Shown here in pieces: positions 10,872 to 21,884 of a stretch of 64,000 bases of DNA. Both the position numbers and the translations under genes were made by a program. Below the pieces are notes generated by a model. The model saw nothing but the letters and a program-made list of their open reading frames with translations. It ran no database searches and was not told where the DNA came from. Numbering within the stretch: position 1 is the stretch's first letter; the number at the start of each line of letters is the position of its first letter. Where the stretch lies: positions 1,314,001-1,378,000 of the forward strand of contig JAPDOI010000115.1 of assembly GCA_029168955.1 (NCBI GenBank), given 5' to 3'. The DNA comes from Aplectana chamaeleonis (lineage: Eukaryota > Nematoda > Chromadorea > Rhabditida > Cosmocercidae).

Positions 10872-10998
10872 ACTATTTCCACGGTTTGTTCATGAGAGGT
10901 CCTGACAGAGCCACACCGTTACCGCCCTTCCCAACCCAACTATCGTCCATTACTGGGTGAGGGATCGCCGCGACGCTGCTTGGCGGGAAAAATTGCGC

Positions 10999-11030
10999 GC
11001 GGGAAAACGGAGGGAGAGTGGCTATTGATC
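10999..11030. other. 32 bp spacer at the palindrome centre
   Basis: This unique sequence separates AATTGCGC (ending 10998) from GCGCAATT (starting 11031). The arms next to it (TGGCGGGAAAAATTGCGC and its inverse) are perfectly complementary. Such a short spacer would allow cruciform extrusion. Confidence 0.9.
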
Positions 11031-12232
11031 GCGCAATTTTTCCCGCCAAGCAGCGTCGCGGCGATCCCTCACCCAGTAATGGACGATAGTTGGGTTGGGA
11101 AGGGCGGCAACGGTGTGGCTCTGTCAGAACCTCTCATGAACAAACCGTGGAAATAGGTTAAGGGAAAAATACCCAAGTACTCCTCATCCCAGCATCGTGC
11201 GAAGCGCCAGAGACGTGACGAACCCGTGGAAGACTGAGAATGAGTGAAACGTGTCTCTCTGTCTTGGCAAACTCTGAATCTGATCGGTCAACGTTATGCA
11301 GTGCGATGGTCATTTCCATCCACGTTGAGAAAGCAGTGGCCAAACTGAACGTTTGGTGATTAATCAGGGTCCTCTTACAATTTGATCTATTTCTGGAGCC
11401 TTTTGAAGTTGATAATTCTAAACATCGATACAACTCGATGGCGGCAAATTCTGTTGATTGAGGATTCTCAAAAACTCGTAACTGTCGAGGCTGACCACTC
11501 ATTTTCTCTAATAAACTGAAATACCATCGCACTGCTAGCGTTTACCGAATAAATTAAGAGGTTTCTTCTGTATCGTGGTACTCATTGAAAAGTTCTCATT
11601 AGATGTAGTTTTTTCTTGTTTGTGCTTTACTTAAAATCCATAGCCTTCATTTTTGTTTGTTTTCCTGTTTATGCCTTCTCTCGCATCGTTCTGAGGGTGT
11701 CCGATACCGGCCCACGTATTCGAGGTGATTTTGTGGATTTTGCTTGGGTGAAATTTCATACTGGTCAGACGTAAAGGCTTATGCCATTGTCATTTCACGC
11801 CATACTGTCCTACGTCATATCTCACCTTATACTATCTCATACTATTGTATATCTCACGCTAATGTCATACTTAAATTTATAGTTTCTCTAGAGTGTAAAT
11901 CATGAGTTATTTTGATTCCTCACGGTGAGGCAACGTGCAATAGTTTTCCATCCATGTTGTTACGATTTCTATTTGGTGCTGTTACGATTTCCATTTCCTT
12001 AAAAAGGTCAATAAAGTGTATTGAAGAAGATTTGTCGGTTTTTTGCGATTTTAGGGCCTGGAAAGTTAGGCTACTCGCTTGGATAATGGTAACGCTGCTG
12101 TGACAGCTTTGCTGTTTCGTTGCAATCTACCACACATTTAAATGCGGCACAAGCGACCTCCCAACTTTTCAAGACTTCTGTAGTGTAGAATAGTGTTAAA
12201 TTGGACAAAATGGGGGTGATTTCGGGACCAAA

Positions 12233-12436
12233 TGACGTCAGAATGGGTGCATCATGCCGTTCACCATTAGGGAGTGATTTGGGGGTCTAATGACGTCATC
12301 AACGCGTCGCGCTGATGGGGTGATGCCGTATCCTATTAGGGGGTGAGTTCGGGACCTCATGACGTCATCAACGCGTCGGGCTCAAGGGGTGATGCCGTTC
12401 ACAATTATGGGGTGATGTCGGGGCCTGATGACGTCA
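12233..12436. repeat. Tandem repeats each carrying TGACGTCA (right arm)
   Basis: TGACGTCA is at 12233, 12291, 12360 and 12429, mirroring the left-arm set. The octamer is kept in all eight positions although flanking bases differ between arms (for example GTCGCGCTGATGGGG against the left-arm equivalent). Confidence 0.65.
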
Positions 12437-14220
12437 TTTGAGACTCGCGAGCGAGGGGTGATCCCGCTCCCGACCACGGTTATCTCGGCGTAGTAGGTGC
12501 TTTTATTCGGGAACGGAATCAGAAACGGCATTAGAACCGAGGAATGCCTGAGATGTGAGGCATATTGATCGAACAACCGTGCCAAGAATCCATGCTGGTC
12601 CCGCCGCGAAAAGGGGTACTGTGCATCGGGGGCAGCCCTTGGAAATTTTGACCGTTACTGGCTTGTTACAGAGGCTAGCATATTTTTGGCAGCTGAGGGA
12701 CAAGTCCCCACGGCTAGGGGGGGGGGTAGGTGGGGTGGGTCCTTCACCTCAGACCGTTGCGTAGGCGATCTCCTACGCAACGCTCTGCGGTGAGGGACCC
12801 AATTCGATTCATCGGTCTGCCAAGAGACTTGCGGGCCGCTGGCAAATGATTGCTCAACAGCGGGCTGCCAGGTATTAGCCAAGAGACTGCCAGCGGTCGG
12901 CCAACGTCCTAGCGAACCGCTGGCAGGATTTTGGCGGACCGCCGGCGAATGCCTGTCCGACACCGGGAATGGTTTTTGCTCGCCAAGGAAATGCCGGCGG
13001 TCCGCCAATCCCAATGTCTGAGTCAGTTGCGGGAGTGCCAGATAGTAGCCAGTGGTCTGCCAGCTGTCGGCCCGCGTACTGGCGGACCGCCGGCAGGGTT
13101 CTGGCGGACCGCCGTCTAAAGCCTCTTTCACACTTGCCCGACCGACGTCGGACGACTCGTTATCGAATGTGTAATATCTATCTACCCTACCCTACCCATC
13201 TTATCTATCTTAACTTATCAAATTTGATAACGAGTCGTCCGACGTCGGCCGGCAAACTATGAATGAGGCATAAAGCCTGGCGGACACCGACAATGGTTTT
13301 TGATCGGCGGTGCGGCAATCACTTTGTCTGAGTCAATGAAAATGCGCAACCGCACCACAACCTTTTTCAGTTTCTGTGGACTCTCAGTTGTAACGACCTT
13401 TCTGCCCAGCCTTTATTGAAACATTTAAGAAAATCTTTCTGTGAGCCCACGTTTCTGCTTTCACCTTAGTATCGTTCCAATCTTTATTAGTCCAGCATGC
13501 TAACATTAAGGATGTTGTAATTCTGATCCGAAAATGACTGCTAGTTGCGAGTCATTGTACGTTCTTCTTCGCCACTGCAATATCAGAACGGATTTCTCGA
13601 AGAGTTTTTCTATAGGCGGCGAATTCTCCCGTAGAGCTAAAAAGTTATTATTTACATGGTAGGTTCTCATAAAGTCAGCATTGAATTTGGGAGCATAAAA
13701 TATGTCTAGAAAATACAAACCCTCCGATTTTATGTTCCAGTACTTCTAGAGTTTGAATGGCTTTCGTAAGGCTGTCATCAGTTCTCCTTAGGTAGAACTA
13801 AACGGCAATTGAAGACACAGAAGTTGCAGTCGGCAAAGAAACCTGCAGTTCTCCAATCCCATAACACTCCATAGCAGCCTCTCACAATGACAAACGCTGA
13901 GAAATGAAGTGATTAATGGGCTGTTTACGTTTCTCCAGTGCTTTTGAATGATCCTAATTTCTTCACAGATCATCACGCACGAAACAGACATGTTTTACTC
14001 TGCCAAGCCGGGACTTGAACTGCTCAGACGAAAATTTCGGATCTCCCCCGCTGTTTTTGGGAGGGGGAAGTCCGAAATCCCTTGCGCGCGAGTTTCCCCG
14101 CGAGATTTTTGGGGCGAGGTTCACATCGGAACAACCGGGGGAGTAGAGTCGGAGCTTCCGAGGGTGGTGGCGATATCAGGATCATCAACATGTTTGGACA
14201 AAGGTTTCAACAATGTTGCT

Positions 14221-14291
14221 GGTATAAAAGGCTTCTCACCTCACAGTGTGCCTCAGTCGGCTTTTCGGAGCCGGACCTGGAAGGTGGCTTC
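14221..14291 (+). promoter_or_regulatory. Core promoter module in right palindrome arm
   Basis: GGTATAAAAG is at 14221-14230. The TCAGTCGG initiator has its A at 14255 (32 bp from the TATA T). AAGGTGGC starts at 14281 (+27), followed by TTCGATTCAC, close to the R1 sequence TTCGAGTCAC. TCAGT is the classical arthropod initiator. No coding frame follows. Confidence 0.6.
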
Positions 14292-14353
14292 GATTCACTT
14301 ACCAGAGGATCCACCAGATGACGGAGGATAATTTCGGTTGCCGAGGGGAGGGG

Positions 14354-14664
14354 ATAAGAACGTAAAGGCCAACCGAACATTGGTGGACACGAAGTGATCG
14401 CGTCACGGCTTTATAATTTTCTAAGTTTTTATTCCAATTTTGTTATATCTTGACCGTCGGTGTTGCTGTTTTTCTCATTCCTGGTCCAGGCAGATCCTCA
14501 ACTGCTGACCTCTGGAGAAGGACGGTATGTGAATGAAGACACACAGCTCTTCACTTCTTTTATACCCTACCCTTTATCAATTGGTTACCATCAGTTTTGT
14601 TTACGAGAGCCGTGACGTGACCGCGTCGTGTCGAGCAATGTTCGGTTGGCCTTTACGTTCTTAT
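14354..14664. mobile_element. 311 bp MITE with 9 bp target duplication, right arm only
   Basis: The termini are inverted repeats of about 57 bp starting ATAAGAACGTAAAGGCCAAC; the first 29 bp are perfect. GGGGAGGGG flanks both sides (14345-14353 and 14665-14673) and occurs once at the empty site in the left arm (near 7681-7695). A 9 bp duplication with long TIRs fits Mutator-like MITEs. There is no coding capacity. It inserted after the palindrome formed. Confidence 0.88.
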
Positions 14665-15069
14665 GGGGAGGGGGGATCTCCCCACATCGGGGGGGGGGGG
14701 GTGGTTCCCAACTGTGGGTCCGTATCCCCACGGTCCACAGTGGGGTGCACCCCACCGTGGAACGTGGCGGTGAAACCACCCTCCCGTGGGTATGAAAAAA
14801 GGGGTCCCCCGATAGTGTCGTGGCTGAACAGAGCCGAATACCGGTATGGAGCTTCGGGGGTCAGACCTGCTCCGCGCGCGGTCGCGGGGAGGCTCAGCTA
14901 ATCACTATCGTTTCAGCTCCATCGCAACACTCACTAACGAAACGAATGAGGAATCAGTAAGTGCTAATGGGAATACAACTACTTACATTGAAACAACGAA
15001 AACAAGTAATTGCAAAGGGAGATCAACATTATTGTTTAAAATCGCATGTTCGTCGAGCTGTACGTGTTG

Positions 15070-16243
15070 AGACGATATGCTTCTCTGGGCATAATTCCGG
15101 TCCGCAATTGCGTCTCGATAAGCTTTGCGACCGCACGCGCTCGAGTCAGTCGAGTTTCCATCCCCAAAGCCGACTCGGCTTTTTTAGACAGTTCTCTCCA
15201 ATTGTTTTTTATTTCCAGTTTCCAAAACCCACTTAGAATCAACCGATGTTGCGCTCATAACTTTTCCGACTAGGAAGCGCGCGGCCGCGAAGTGTAACGA
15301 GACGCATTTGAAGGCCGGAATTTGGCCCAGAGAAGCACAGTACTTTTTGTCAATTTTCTTGAACTATGCCAACCCAAAAAAAGAAGGAAAGATAGATGTG
15401 GAGGAAAAATCCCTATTTTGCAATCAATATAAGTATGGTTTCCGTTTTCAATTTAGTCTGATGCATGAACCAGGCGGCTGGCCGTGCGGCTTTGGCGGCC
15501 TCACTGGAGAATGTGGTTTCGATTCGCGCGGGGTGATCTACCGTCGCAACCCCGTTCATGCATAAGACTACAATTATTGCGCGAGCTCTACATGTTAGAT
15601 ACTCTCTTTCATTCAGTCATTGAAAAACGATTAAGGATTAAAATTCCAAGTAAGTTCAAAGATAAAAACATACGTCAACAGGAATCCACGCCTCGCTTGC
15701 CTCGTTAAAACAGAATGAGCGAATGTCTCGCCTAAAAATCAAATTGATAGTTAGGAGGTCAAATACTCAAAAAATCAAAGTTGTGAATAATAATCGGACA
15801 ATTGGGAGAATTAAGAACTCACAACACTTTTTGAAGAGCCGTAAACATGCTCACCCGAAGTCGTGTCCTCTCTCCACACAGGTTGCGGAACATCAGGTCT
15901 TCATCAGTGGGGCCGAGCGAGATGAAAAAACTGAAAGCAAATGGCCGTTTTTGCGTTTGTCACCCCAGGCGATTTCGAAAATCTCAATAATGAAAATGAA
16001 GAAATCATTCCTAAAACCGCAGTACTTCAATGATAGTGATAAAGGAAAGTGCGAGTAGCGGGAAATGGAGGCTACAGATTGTGTGAAGATTCAAAAAGGT
16101 ACACATTTATCGGCAAAAACTACTCAGGCACCGGTTCGATTCGAGCGCCGTCAGAACGAGGTTGGACCGTTGAACCGCTCTGGCTCGAAACGAAAAAAGA
16201 GGCGGGGTCAACCCGAAACGTGGCTTGTTCGTTTCGGGAATGA
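15070..16243. other. Low-repeat stretch with no recognised gene
   Basis: Several frames of 60-111 codons exist, but none shows a known motif. TTCCGGTCCGCAATTGCG near 15100 recurs in related form near 16778 and 18154. The segment near 15947-15980 (GCGTTTGTCACC and GCGATTTCG) resembles 20977-21010. These look like old dispersed repeats. Confidence 0.4.
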
Positions 16244-16410
16244 CATCGGTCCACCTCTCAAAGCCGGGATTGCAGTTACGGTGATTTCGTAACTACTCCG
16301 TGGATCGTGCGTCGGTCCACCTTTCATAGCCGGGACTGCACTCTCGGTGATGACGTCACGCCTTCGTGGATCGTGGCTCGGTCCATCTTTCATAGCAGGG
16401 ATTCTAATAA
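16244..16410. repeat. Degenerate tandem repeat, about 70 bp unit, three copies
   Basis: The order TCGGTCCA(C/T)CT(T/C)TCA, AGCCGGGA(T/C)TGCA, GGTGAT, CGTGGATCGTG repeats near 16244, 16313 and 16378. The second copy contains TGACGTCA and the third runs into the hairpin that follows. Confidence 0.6.
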
Positions 16411-16617
16411 GATGATGACGTCATCCTCTTATTGCCATCGATTCTACGTCCTATATTCTTCATAGCTGTCATCGCAAGGACGTCATCCTTGATTTTTGGA
16501 GCATGGTGGTTATATGGCTTTGCCACCATGCTCGAAAAATCAAGCATGACATCCTCGCGGTGACAATGAAGGGTATGGGGCGTAGAATCGATGCTAACAA
16601 GATACTGACGTCATCAT
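16411..16617. repeat. Long hairpin, arms of about 95 bp with 13 bp loop
   Basis: The stem starts GATGATGACGTCA and its inverse ends at 16617. It continues through ATCGATTCTACG (inverse CGTAGAATCGAT) and CTTGATTTTT (inverse AAAAATCAAG) to GCATGGTGG (16501-16509) and CCACCATGC (16523-16531). Arms agree at roughly four bases in five. It could be a foldback MITE or, if transcribed, a source of double-stranded RNA. Only the structure is seen. Confidence 0.75.
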
Positions 16618-17084
16618 TCTGGTGTTGACGATGAGAATCCTACAATTCCACAAATACTTGAACTTATTAACGCTCGACAATCAGTTTTCTAGTGAACCGT
16701 TTCCATTAATTTATAGTTCAGAGCTTTTGTTCACTCTTGCCCTGTTTTTCTTCTCGTACTGTCGCTTTCGGAGCTGAATTCCGGTCCGCAAATGCGGATT
16801 ACCGCTCTTGCATCATGCAACACTATGATAATCGTGCTGAAAAAAGGTAAATTTTGCCGGGACTAACAAGGGAACAATTTTTTGTTAGCCTGGCCATTCC
16901 CGATGAAATGTACAATTCTAGAACCGTTTTTGGCATAGAATCCGATTACGATCTTCGCAGCTGCCTAAAACCACTCTGAAAAAGTTATACGTGTTCGTCA
17001 AGGCCTAGGGGCAAGGTAAGGGGCGGCCCTATAAAATTTTCAGGGTGTTTTGCAAAAAATTTCGGTTTCGGCTTGAAACTTGTA

Positions 17085-17765
17085 TGCAGGGCTAGTCTAG
17101 GGTGCTGAACACGAATCTGGAGTCCGTTTGTCTAAATTCTGAAGTCTGTTAAAGGTTACGGTAGGTGCCATGCCATTTAGACGGCAAAGCCTACCTTAGA
17201 ATTTCGAAAATCGACAACAGGACACTAAATCCGTATTCACCACCCGGATAACCCCCGCATACAAATTTTGAGTCAAGGCTGAGACTTTGATCGAGCTACA
17301 GAACATCCATATGTAATCTACCGTAATCTGCCGAAAATCAATGAACGGACCTCATAATTCGTGCTCAGCACTCGAAATAACCCTCAGAGATACAATTTCA
17401 GCCAAATCTATCGTAGCACTCCGGAAATCGAAAAAAATCAAAAGTCGCGATTTGCCATAAAATTTCCCCACGATGGGAAGCTTTGAAACGAATCTAGTCG
17501 AAAACTTCGGAAAATCGACAAATAAACCACAGATGTGTGATCAGCGCCCCAAATAATCCACCTGGGAGGATTTCAAGTTAAATCTGGAACAACACGATAC
17601 CAGGGCCTTGCAATTGGAATAAATAAACAGCCAATCGAAAATCCGTCCAAGTCCAAACCACTATCAGTCTGCACAAAATTCAGAAAATGCGCCTTCGCCA
17701 GCCCAAACTTAGCTCAGGGGTAGTTTTGGGCGCTGAGCACAACATACTTAGCGGTGCCTGAAGGC
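17085..17765. repeat. Dispersed 80 bp motif in five diverged copies
   Basis: A block with GAAAATCGACAA, TTCGTG(C/T)TCAGCNC, AATAACCC and ATACAAATTT appears in direct orientation near 17203, 17331 and 17509, and inverted near 17085-17160 and 17714-17765. Spacing is irregular, so this is not a simple tandem array. No coding frame spans it. Confidence 0.45.
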
Positions 17766-18219
17766 CACAACTGCGCACCGAGGGGAATGATGCTGGGGCC
17801 TCTCAATGGGTGAAATTTTCTTTTGGGTACTAATTTCTTCCGACCACTTCCCCATGATGGGAACAAGCTCAAAATGACGCGGTCAGTTCGCGACGCCGGC
17901 CAAAGAACAATTAGGGCGAAATTGGTGCAGTTCACTGCGTTGTCACCATGGGTCAAATCCCATATAGAACTAACATCAAATAGTACAGAACGGCAAATTT
18001 TGCACAGAAAAAAGCGAAGAGCTCGGGGTTTCCTCGCTTTCCCATATTGCTTCTTTTCTCACCGAAAAAAAGACAAAAATCGACTTACACACACTTTCCA
18101 GTAGTAGGCTTTATTTATATCTGTAATTATGCACTGTTGGTCTCGCGACCACATTCCGGTCCGCACTTGCGGACAACGGCTGTTGCATCACGCCATAAGA
18201 TGAGTATCACATTTGTACA

Positions 18220-18359
18220 GTCCGCATGGATCCTAGTGATACTTTGTGCTCCCTAATCAAGGTTGGCGCAAACTCTGTGCCATATGCTATCACATAGGTG
18301 CACCGAATTTGCCCCAACCTCCATTAGGGAACGCAAAGTATCACTAGTGTCCATGCCGA
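18220..18359. repeat. Foldback hairpin, copy 2 of 2
   Basis: Related to 5615-5752: CATGGATCC, AAGGTTGGCGCAAACTC, the GTGCC-ATATGCTATCACAT-AGGTGCACC core, GCCCCAACCTCCATTAGGG and CCATGCCGA. Left and right arms remain complementary while both copies have diverged. Confidence 0.75.
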
Positions 18360-18858
18360 CAGACCTCTCAATCTCTGAGTCCTAACAATGGAATGTCAAT
18401 TCAATACAAGAAATGACGTCCCGGAATGCCCGATTCTTAATAATTCTTTGATTTTTGAGACAGGGTTCGCTATGGAAAGTTTTATGTACACCGGATAGAG
18501 GACCACTTTGATTAATCTTCTTGACAGCAGTATTGGGAAAAATCAGCAAGAAACTGGTGAGAAAAATATGAAAGGTACTAATTTTGAGAGTGATAGAGCT
18601 CACAGCTATTTCAAAACACGGTCTCTCTTTTCCACCCAGTACCTACCATTTGAAGTGCAAGTAGCATTCACGATAACTTGCTATTTGGTTGAGGAGTACC
18701 AGTTTAGAAAGGTGTAAGGCCAAAATTTACAGGACGTTTTTACTAGCTTTGACACTTTTGCAGCAATCCTTTCCAAATTTTCATTACGTTAAGGAACAGA
18801 TCTGGATCTTCTTTCAGAAAAAAAAACTCGGGATTTTTTCATCGCGGCCCTGCCTTGA

Positions 18859-19343
18859 AGGCAGTGTGCACGATGAAAACCATGTCTGACTTTTTGGTGG
18901 AGATCGGCAGCTGCGGGGCATAGCGCAACCTTAACGTTGGTAAACTAAGACAAATGAGCTCGGAACGGTTCCCTTCTGCCCCAAAGTTGGACACCCGTCA
19001 GCTCGTCAAACCCCAGATGCACTTTCCACGCTCACCGACGTGAACAAATGAATGTTCGAGATTATGAGATGAGCGATGGTTACCGATCAATAGCCCCGTT
19101 ATTCCCTTTATTCCCAACTTCTCTCTTTATTCAGGTCAGCTCGCATACATCGGCAGCAAAAGGCGGAAGTTACAAGCCTCGGACAACTCGTCCACCATGC
19201 TTCCCTAGCTCAATTTTTGAGGGACCATAACTCCGTTCCTAGAAGGTCTTGTACGATTCCAAAAACATCGTTGGAATCAGCATGGGACCGTCTTTATGAT
19301 AGGGGAAAAAGCAGAAAAGCGTTTCTTATCGTGAACACTGCCT
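18859..19343 (-). mobile_element. TTAA-type MITE, copy 1
   Basis: Ends AGGCAGTGTGCACGAT and ATCGTGAACACTGCCT are inverted repeats. The right flank is TTAA (19344-19347); the left is TTGA (18855-18858), one mutation away. The interior is the inverse of copy 3 (for example GTTGGAATCAGCATGGGACC). TTAA targets belong to piggyBac and Kolobok transposases; these TIRs do not start CCC as piggyBac ends do, so Kolobok-like is somewhat favoured. It is non-coding. Confidence 0.8.
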
Positions 19344-19370
19344 TTAAACCGGGTCTTTCCGCTTCTTTAA

Positions 19371-19847
19371 AGGCACAGTCCAACCTCGAAATCGTTTTTC
19401 TGTTGTCCTACCTATCTTCAAAACGGTCTCACACTGGTTTCAATGATGTCTCTGGAATTGTACAAGACCTCCCAGAAACGGAGCTATGGCCCCAGGAAAA
19501 TTGAGCTACGGAAGAGTGGTGGACGAGTTGTCCGGGGCTTGTAACTTCCGTCATTTTCAACCGATGTATGCGAGCGGACCTGCGTGGATAGAGAGGCTGA
19601 TAATGAGGGAAAGAACGGGGATATTGATCGAAAATCACCGCTCATGACGCCCCTGTTCAGCTCGAAAGATCGTAAAAGGGGCGTGCCAATGTGGCTTCTC
19701 GGGGTGGGCGCCCCAAGGTGGCTTCCTCCTATATCTCGCTTATTCGGAGGAATCGAGAGCTCGCACTTGGCAGGTGTTATATGGGATGGGTCTACCTCTA
19801 AACTATGTGGAAATTCCAGATTTCGTCCATGAGCTTGGACTGTGCCT
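19371..19847 (+). mobile_element. TTAA-type MITE, copy 2, head-to-head with copy 1
   Basis: Ends AGGCACAGTCCA and its inverse at 19847 are flanked by TTAA at 19367-19370 and 19848-19851. The first half aligns with copy 3; the second half is more diverged. Only 27 bp, including both TTAA sites, separate it from copy 1, so the pair makes an inverted repeat of nearly 1 kb. Confidence 0.8.
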
Positions 19848-19851
19848 TTAA

Positions 19852-21392
19852 TGCACAAAAGCACTTTTTTTGCTGGAATGGATTGATCTCAAATCATACT
19901 CTTAACCGCCCTGATAGAAGAGAATGACTTCGCACTAATGAATTGATCAAGATCTATTTTTCAAAGGCCAAACGCTAGAACATTAAAAGGAAACATGAAA
20001 AGTTCCATGAAATAAATACACGGAAATCAGTAGTGTGAGAATGCTAAAAAAGGTGGTTTTAGGGGCCAAATCGAGTCCCCTCGCTGCAGGACTTTCAGCG
20101 GCAGGACTCTATTCGGTCCCTTATGCGGGTCGAAACAGGATTTATTTATGCAATTAAGGCGAGATATGGTTCGATTTAGCGAAAAAGTTGCCGAAGTTTG
20201 ATCGGTAAAAATTTCGATAAATTTCAGGATCAAGTCGGTAAATGCGTAAATCAAAATTTACCGAAAACGACCAGTAAATCCGTAAGGTGGTAAACGGTAA
20301 GTGCACACCCCTGGTGGAGAGTCCGAGCGAAATTGCCATGCTTTACACCCCGTAGACCTGCACCCTGGTGTTCGATTACTTTCCGCTGTGATTTCTTACA
20401 TCAAGGAGCAACAGAAGTAGGAAAACATGTTTCAAGAAGATCTTGAAATAATGTCGCCCGGGCGGGTTTATATTCACCGAACGGATCCAATTTTCTTCAT
20501 TTTCAGTAGAAAATCGAAAAAAGATAAGGATAGGCCGATCTGATGAGGCTGACTGAATAACGGTAGAAAAAGAAAATAGTTAGCGATTCTTTTTTTGAGG
20601 ATTTGAGCAGATTTCGTATTGCAGGAGACAAGAGAAGCCAGTGACAGCTGCATCTGTTCAAAATGTGTTGGCAACCCTTCCCAAATTTCGCAATGTTCCG
20701 TTTCGCTGTCGGTCCAATCGAGCTGATTGATTAGTACTGCGCCAACCCCCGACGTCTCCCGTTTCTCTCGTCGAAAACGGGAAGGCGGAGCTTTGCCGAA
20801 ACGTCTCTCGTTCGCCCCGACGTGGCAGAAAAAACCGGTTCGGCCATCGGTCGAATCGAACTGGTGCCTGAGTAAACAGAATGGAAATATTTCACAATTC
20901 AGGAAGGAGGATTGTAATTAAAGCGTCGAAATTCAAAAATCAATTTAACTGCCGCGCGACCGCAGCGCATCATGCGGTTTTCGCGTTTGTCACCTTCCGG
21001 CGATTTCGCAATCAGTACTCCCTGACGCCATCACGAACGAAGGGTTTTGTTCATGCTAAAGTGGTGCCTTCTCATCCCCAGGCGAATTACCCACTCATCC
21101 CTCGGAAACTTGTACGGCATCAGTACATTTTTTTGCCTGAGATATTCGTCATCACAGTGTACGCCGTGGAAAACTGTTCAAATTGGACGTTTTTTTTTTT
21201 CGAAAACGGCTACAATTCTGTCTGCAGGCCACTTTTTTTTATCGACCGAATCGATGTTTGCTTGCAGATAGCAGAGACATTGAAGAAAAACTTGGACGAG
21301 TATGTAGACCTTTTTCGTGGTTAACGATATTTTTCACACATTTTAATCATTTTACTCTTATGTAGTGATTCGAAAAAAACGAATTGACCAAC
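19852..21392. other. Stretch with no recognised gene
   Basis: Frames of up to 147 codons occur (20881-21324) but show no family motif and include a phenylalanine run from a T tract, so I do not call them genes. A short palindrome-like GC-rich stretch with CGTCTC words lies near 20740-20830. Confidence 0.4.
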
Positions 21393-21512
21393 TTCAATTT
21401 GCTTCTCTTCAGTCCAGTGTGTTATTTTAGCTTTCAATTTGCTTCTCTTCAGTCCAGTGTGTTATTTTAGCTTTCAATTTGCTTCTCTTCAGTCCAGTGT
21501 GTTATTTTAGCT
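21393..21512. repeat. Three perfect tandem copies of a 40 bp unit
   Basis: TTCAATTTGCTTCTCTTCAG and the next 20 bases repeat exactly at 21393, 21433 and 21473. Perfect identity implies a recent expansion. Confidence 0.9.
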
Positions 21513-21884
21513 TTATTTCATCTGTTCCTAAGGCCCTTTATTGGAAATACCATGGAGAGTATGACCCTGCGTGAATTACTTATGCTTGAGTAAATAACGA
21601 ATAAAATGAACGAATTCTCATCGACGAAGACCGAACAGATGCGCCACGAATGCTTTCGCCTCAATCATCAAGAAAGTTTTCGTAAAAGTTTTTGCAAGTT
21701 GTTTAAAGTTAAAGTCATCTCAACGGAAAAAAACAAATTTAGCATGCACTCACACCGTTCAGACAGTGTTGAATCCACCATACATGAGTCTATGATTTTA
21801 CACATCAATATGAATTATATTTTTTTAATGAATGACTTCACAAGAGAAGCAGCTGCAAGCAGGAAATTATTGGGCACATCGATC

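Larger units (their letters stand above)
7290..10998. repeat. Left arm of giant palindrome
   Basis: It matches the reverse complement of 11031-15069 over its whole length, apart from a few percent substitutions, small indels, and the MITE found only in the right arm. It contains a minus-strand promoter module (7748-7813), a hairpin mini-element (8772-8921), a GC-rich cluster of GGCGGTCCGCC-type words (8920-9235), a 60 bp hairpin around TTGCGTAGG/CCTACGCAA (9241-9303), a segment shared with 21.9-22.0 kb (9340-9450), and TGACGTCA repeats (9594-9796). No domain-bearing gene was seen. Confidence 0.95.
11031..15069. repeat. Right arm of giant palindrome
   Basis: Inverted copy of 7290-10998. Mirror positions sum to 22029 near the centre and about 22041 farther out, showing only small indels. 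The sum jumps by about 320 bp beyond 14354 because of the MITE. The outer edge is sharp: both arms share CGTCGAGCTGTACGTGTTG and then diverge at 7289/15070. Contents mirror the left arm. Confidence 0.95.

Noticed and set aside
10497..11532. A conserved 124-residue gene present in both palindrome arms
   Set aside because: The two frames are mirror copies of the same DNA, the longer reading needs a GTG start, and no domain is recognisable.
7290..15069. Palindrome as a sequencing artefact (missed hairpin adapter)
   Set aside because: Arms differ at many scattered sites and one arm carries a transposon insertion with target duplication.
15470..15560. tRNA or tRNA-derived SINE suggested by GGTTTCGATTCG
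   Set aside because: The B-box match has an extra base and no cloverleaf with paired acceptor ends could be drawn.
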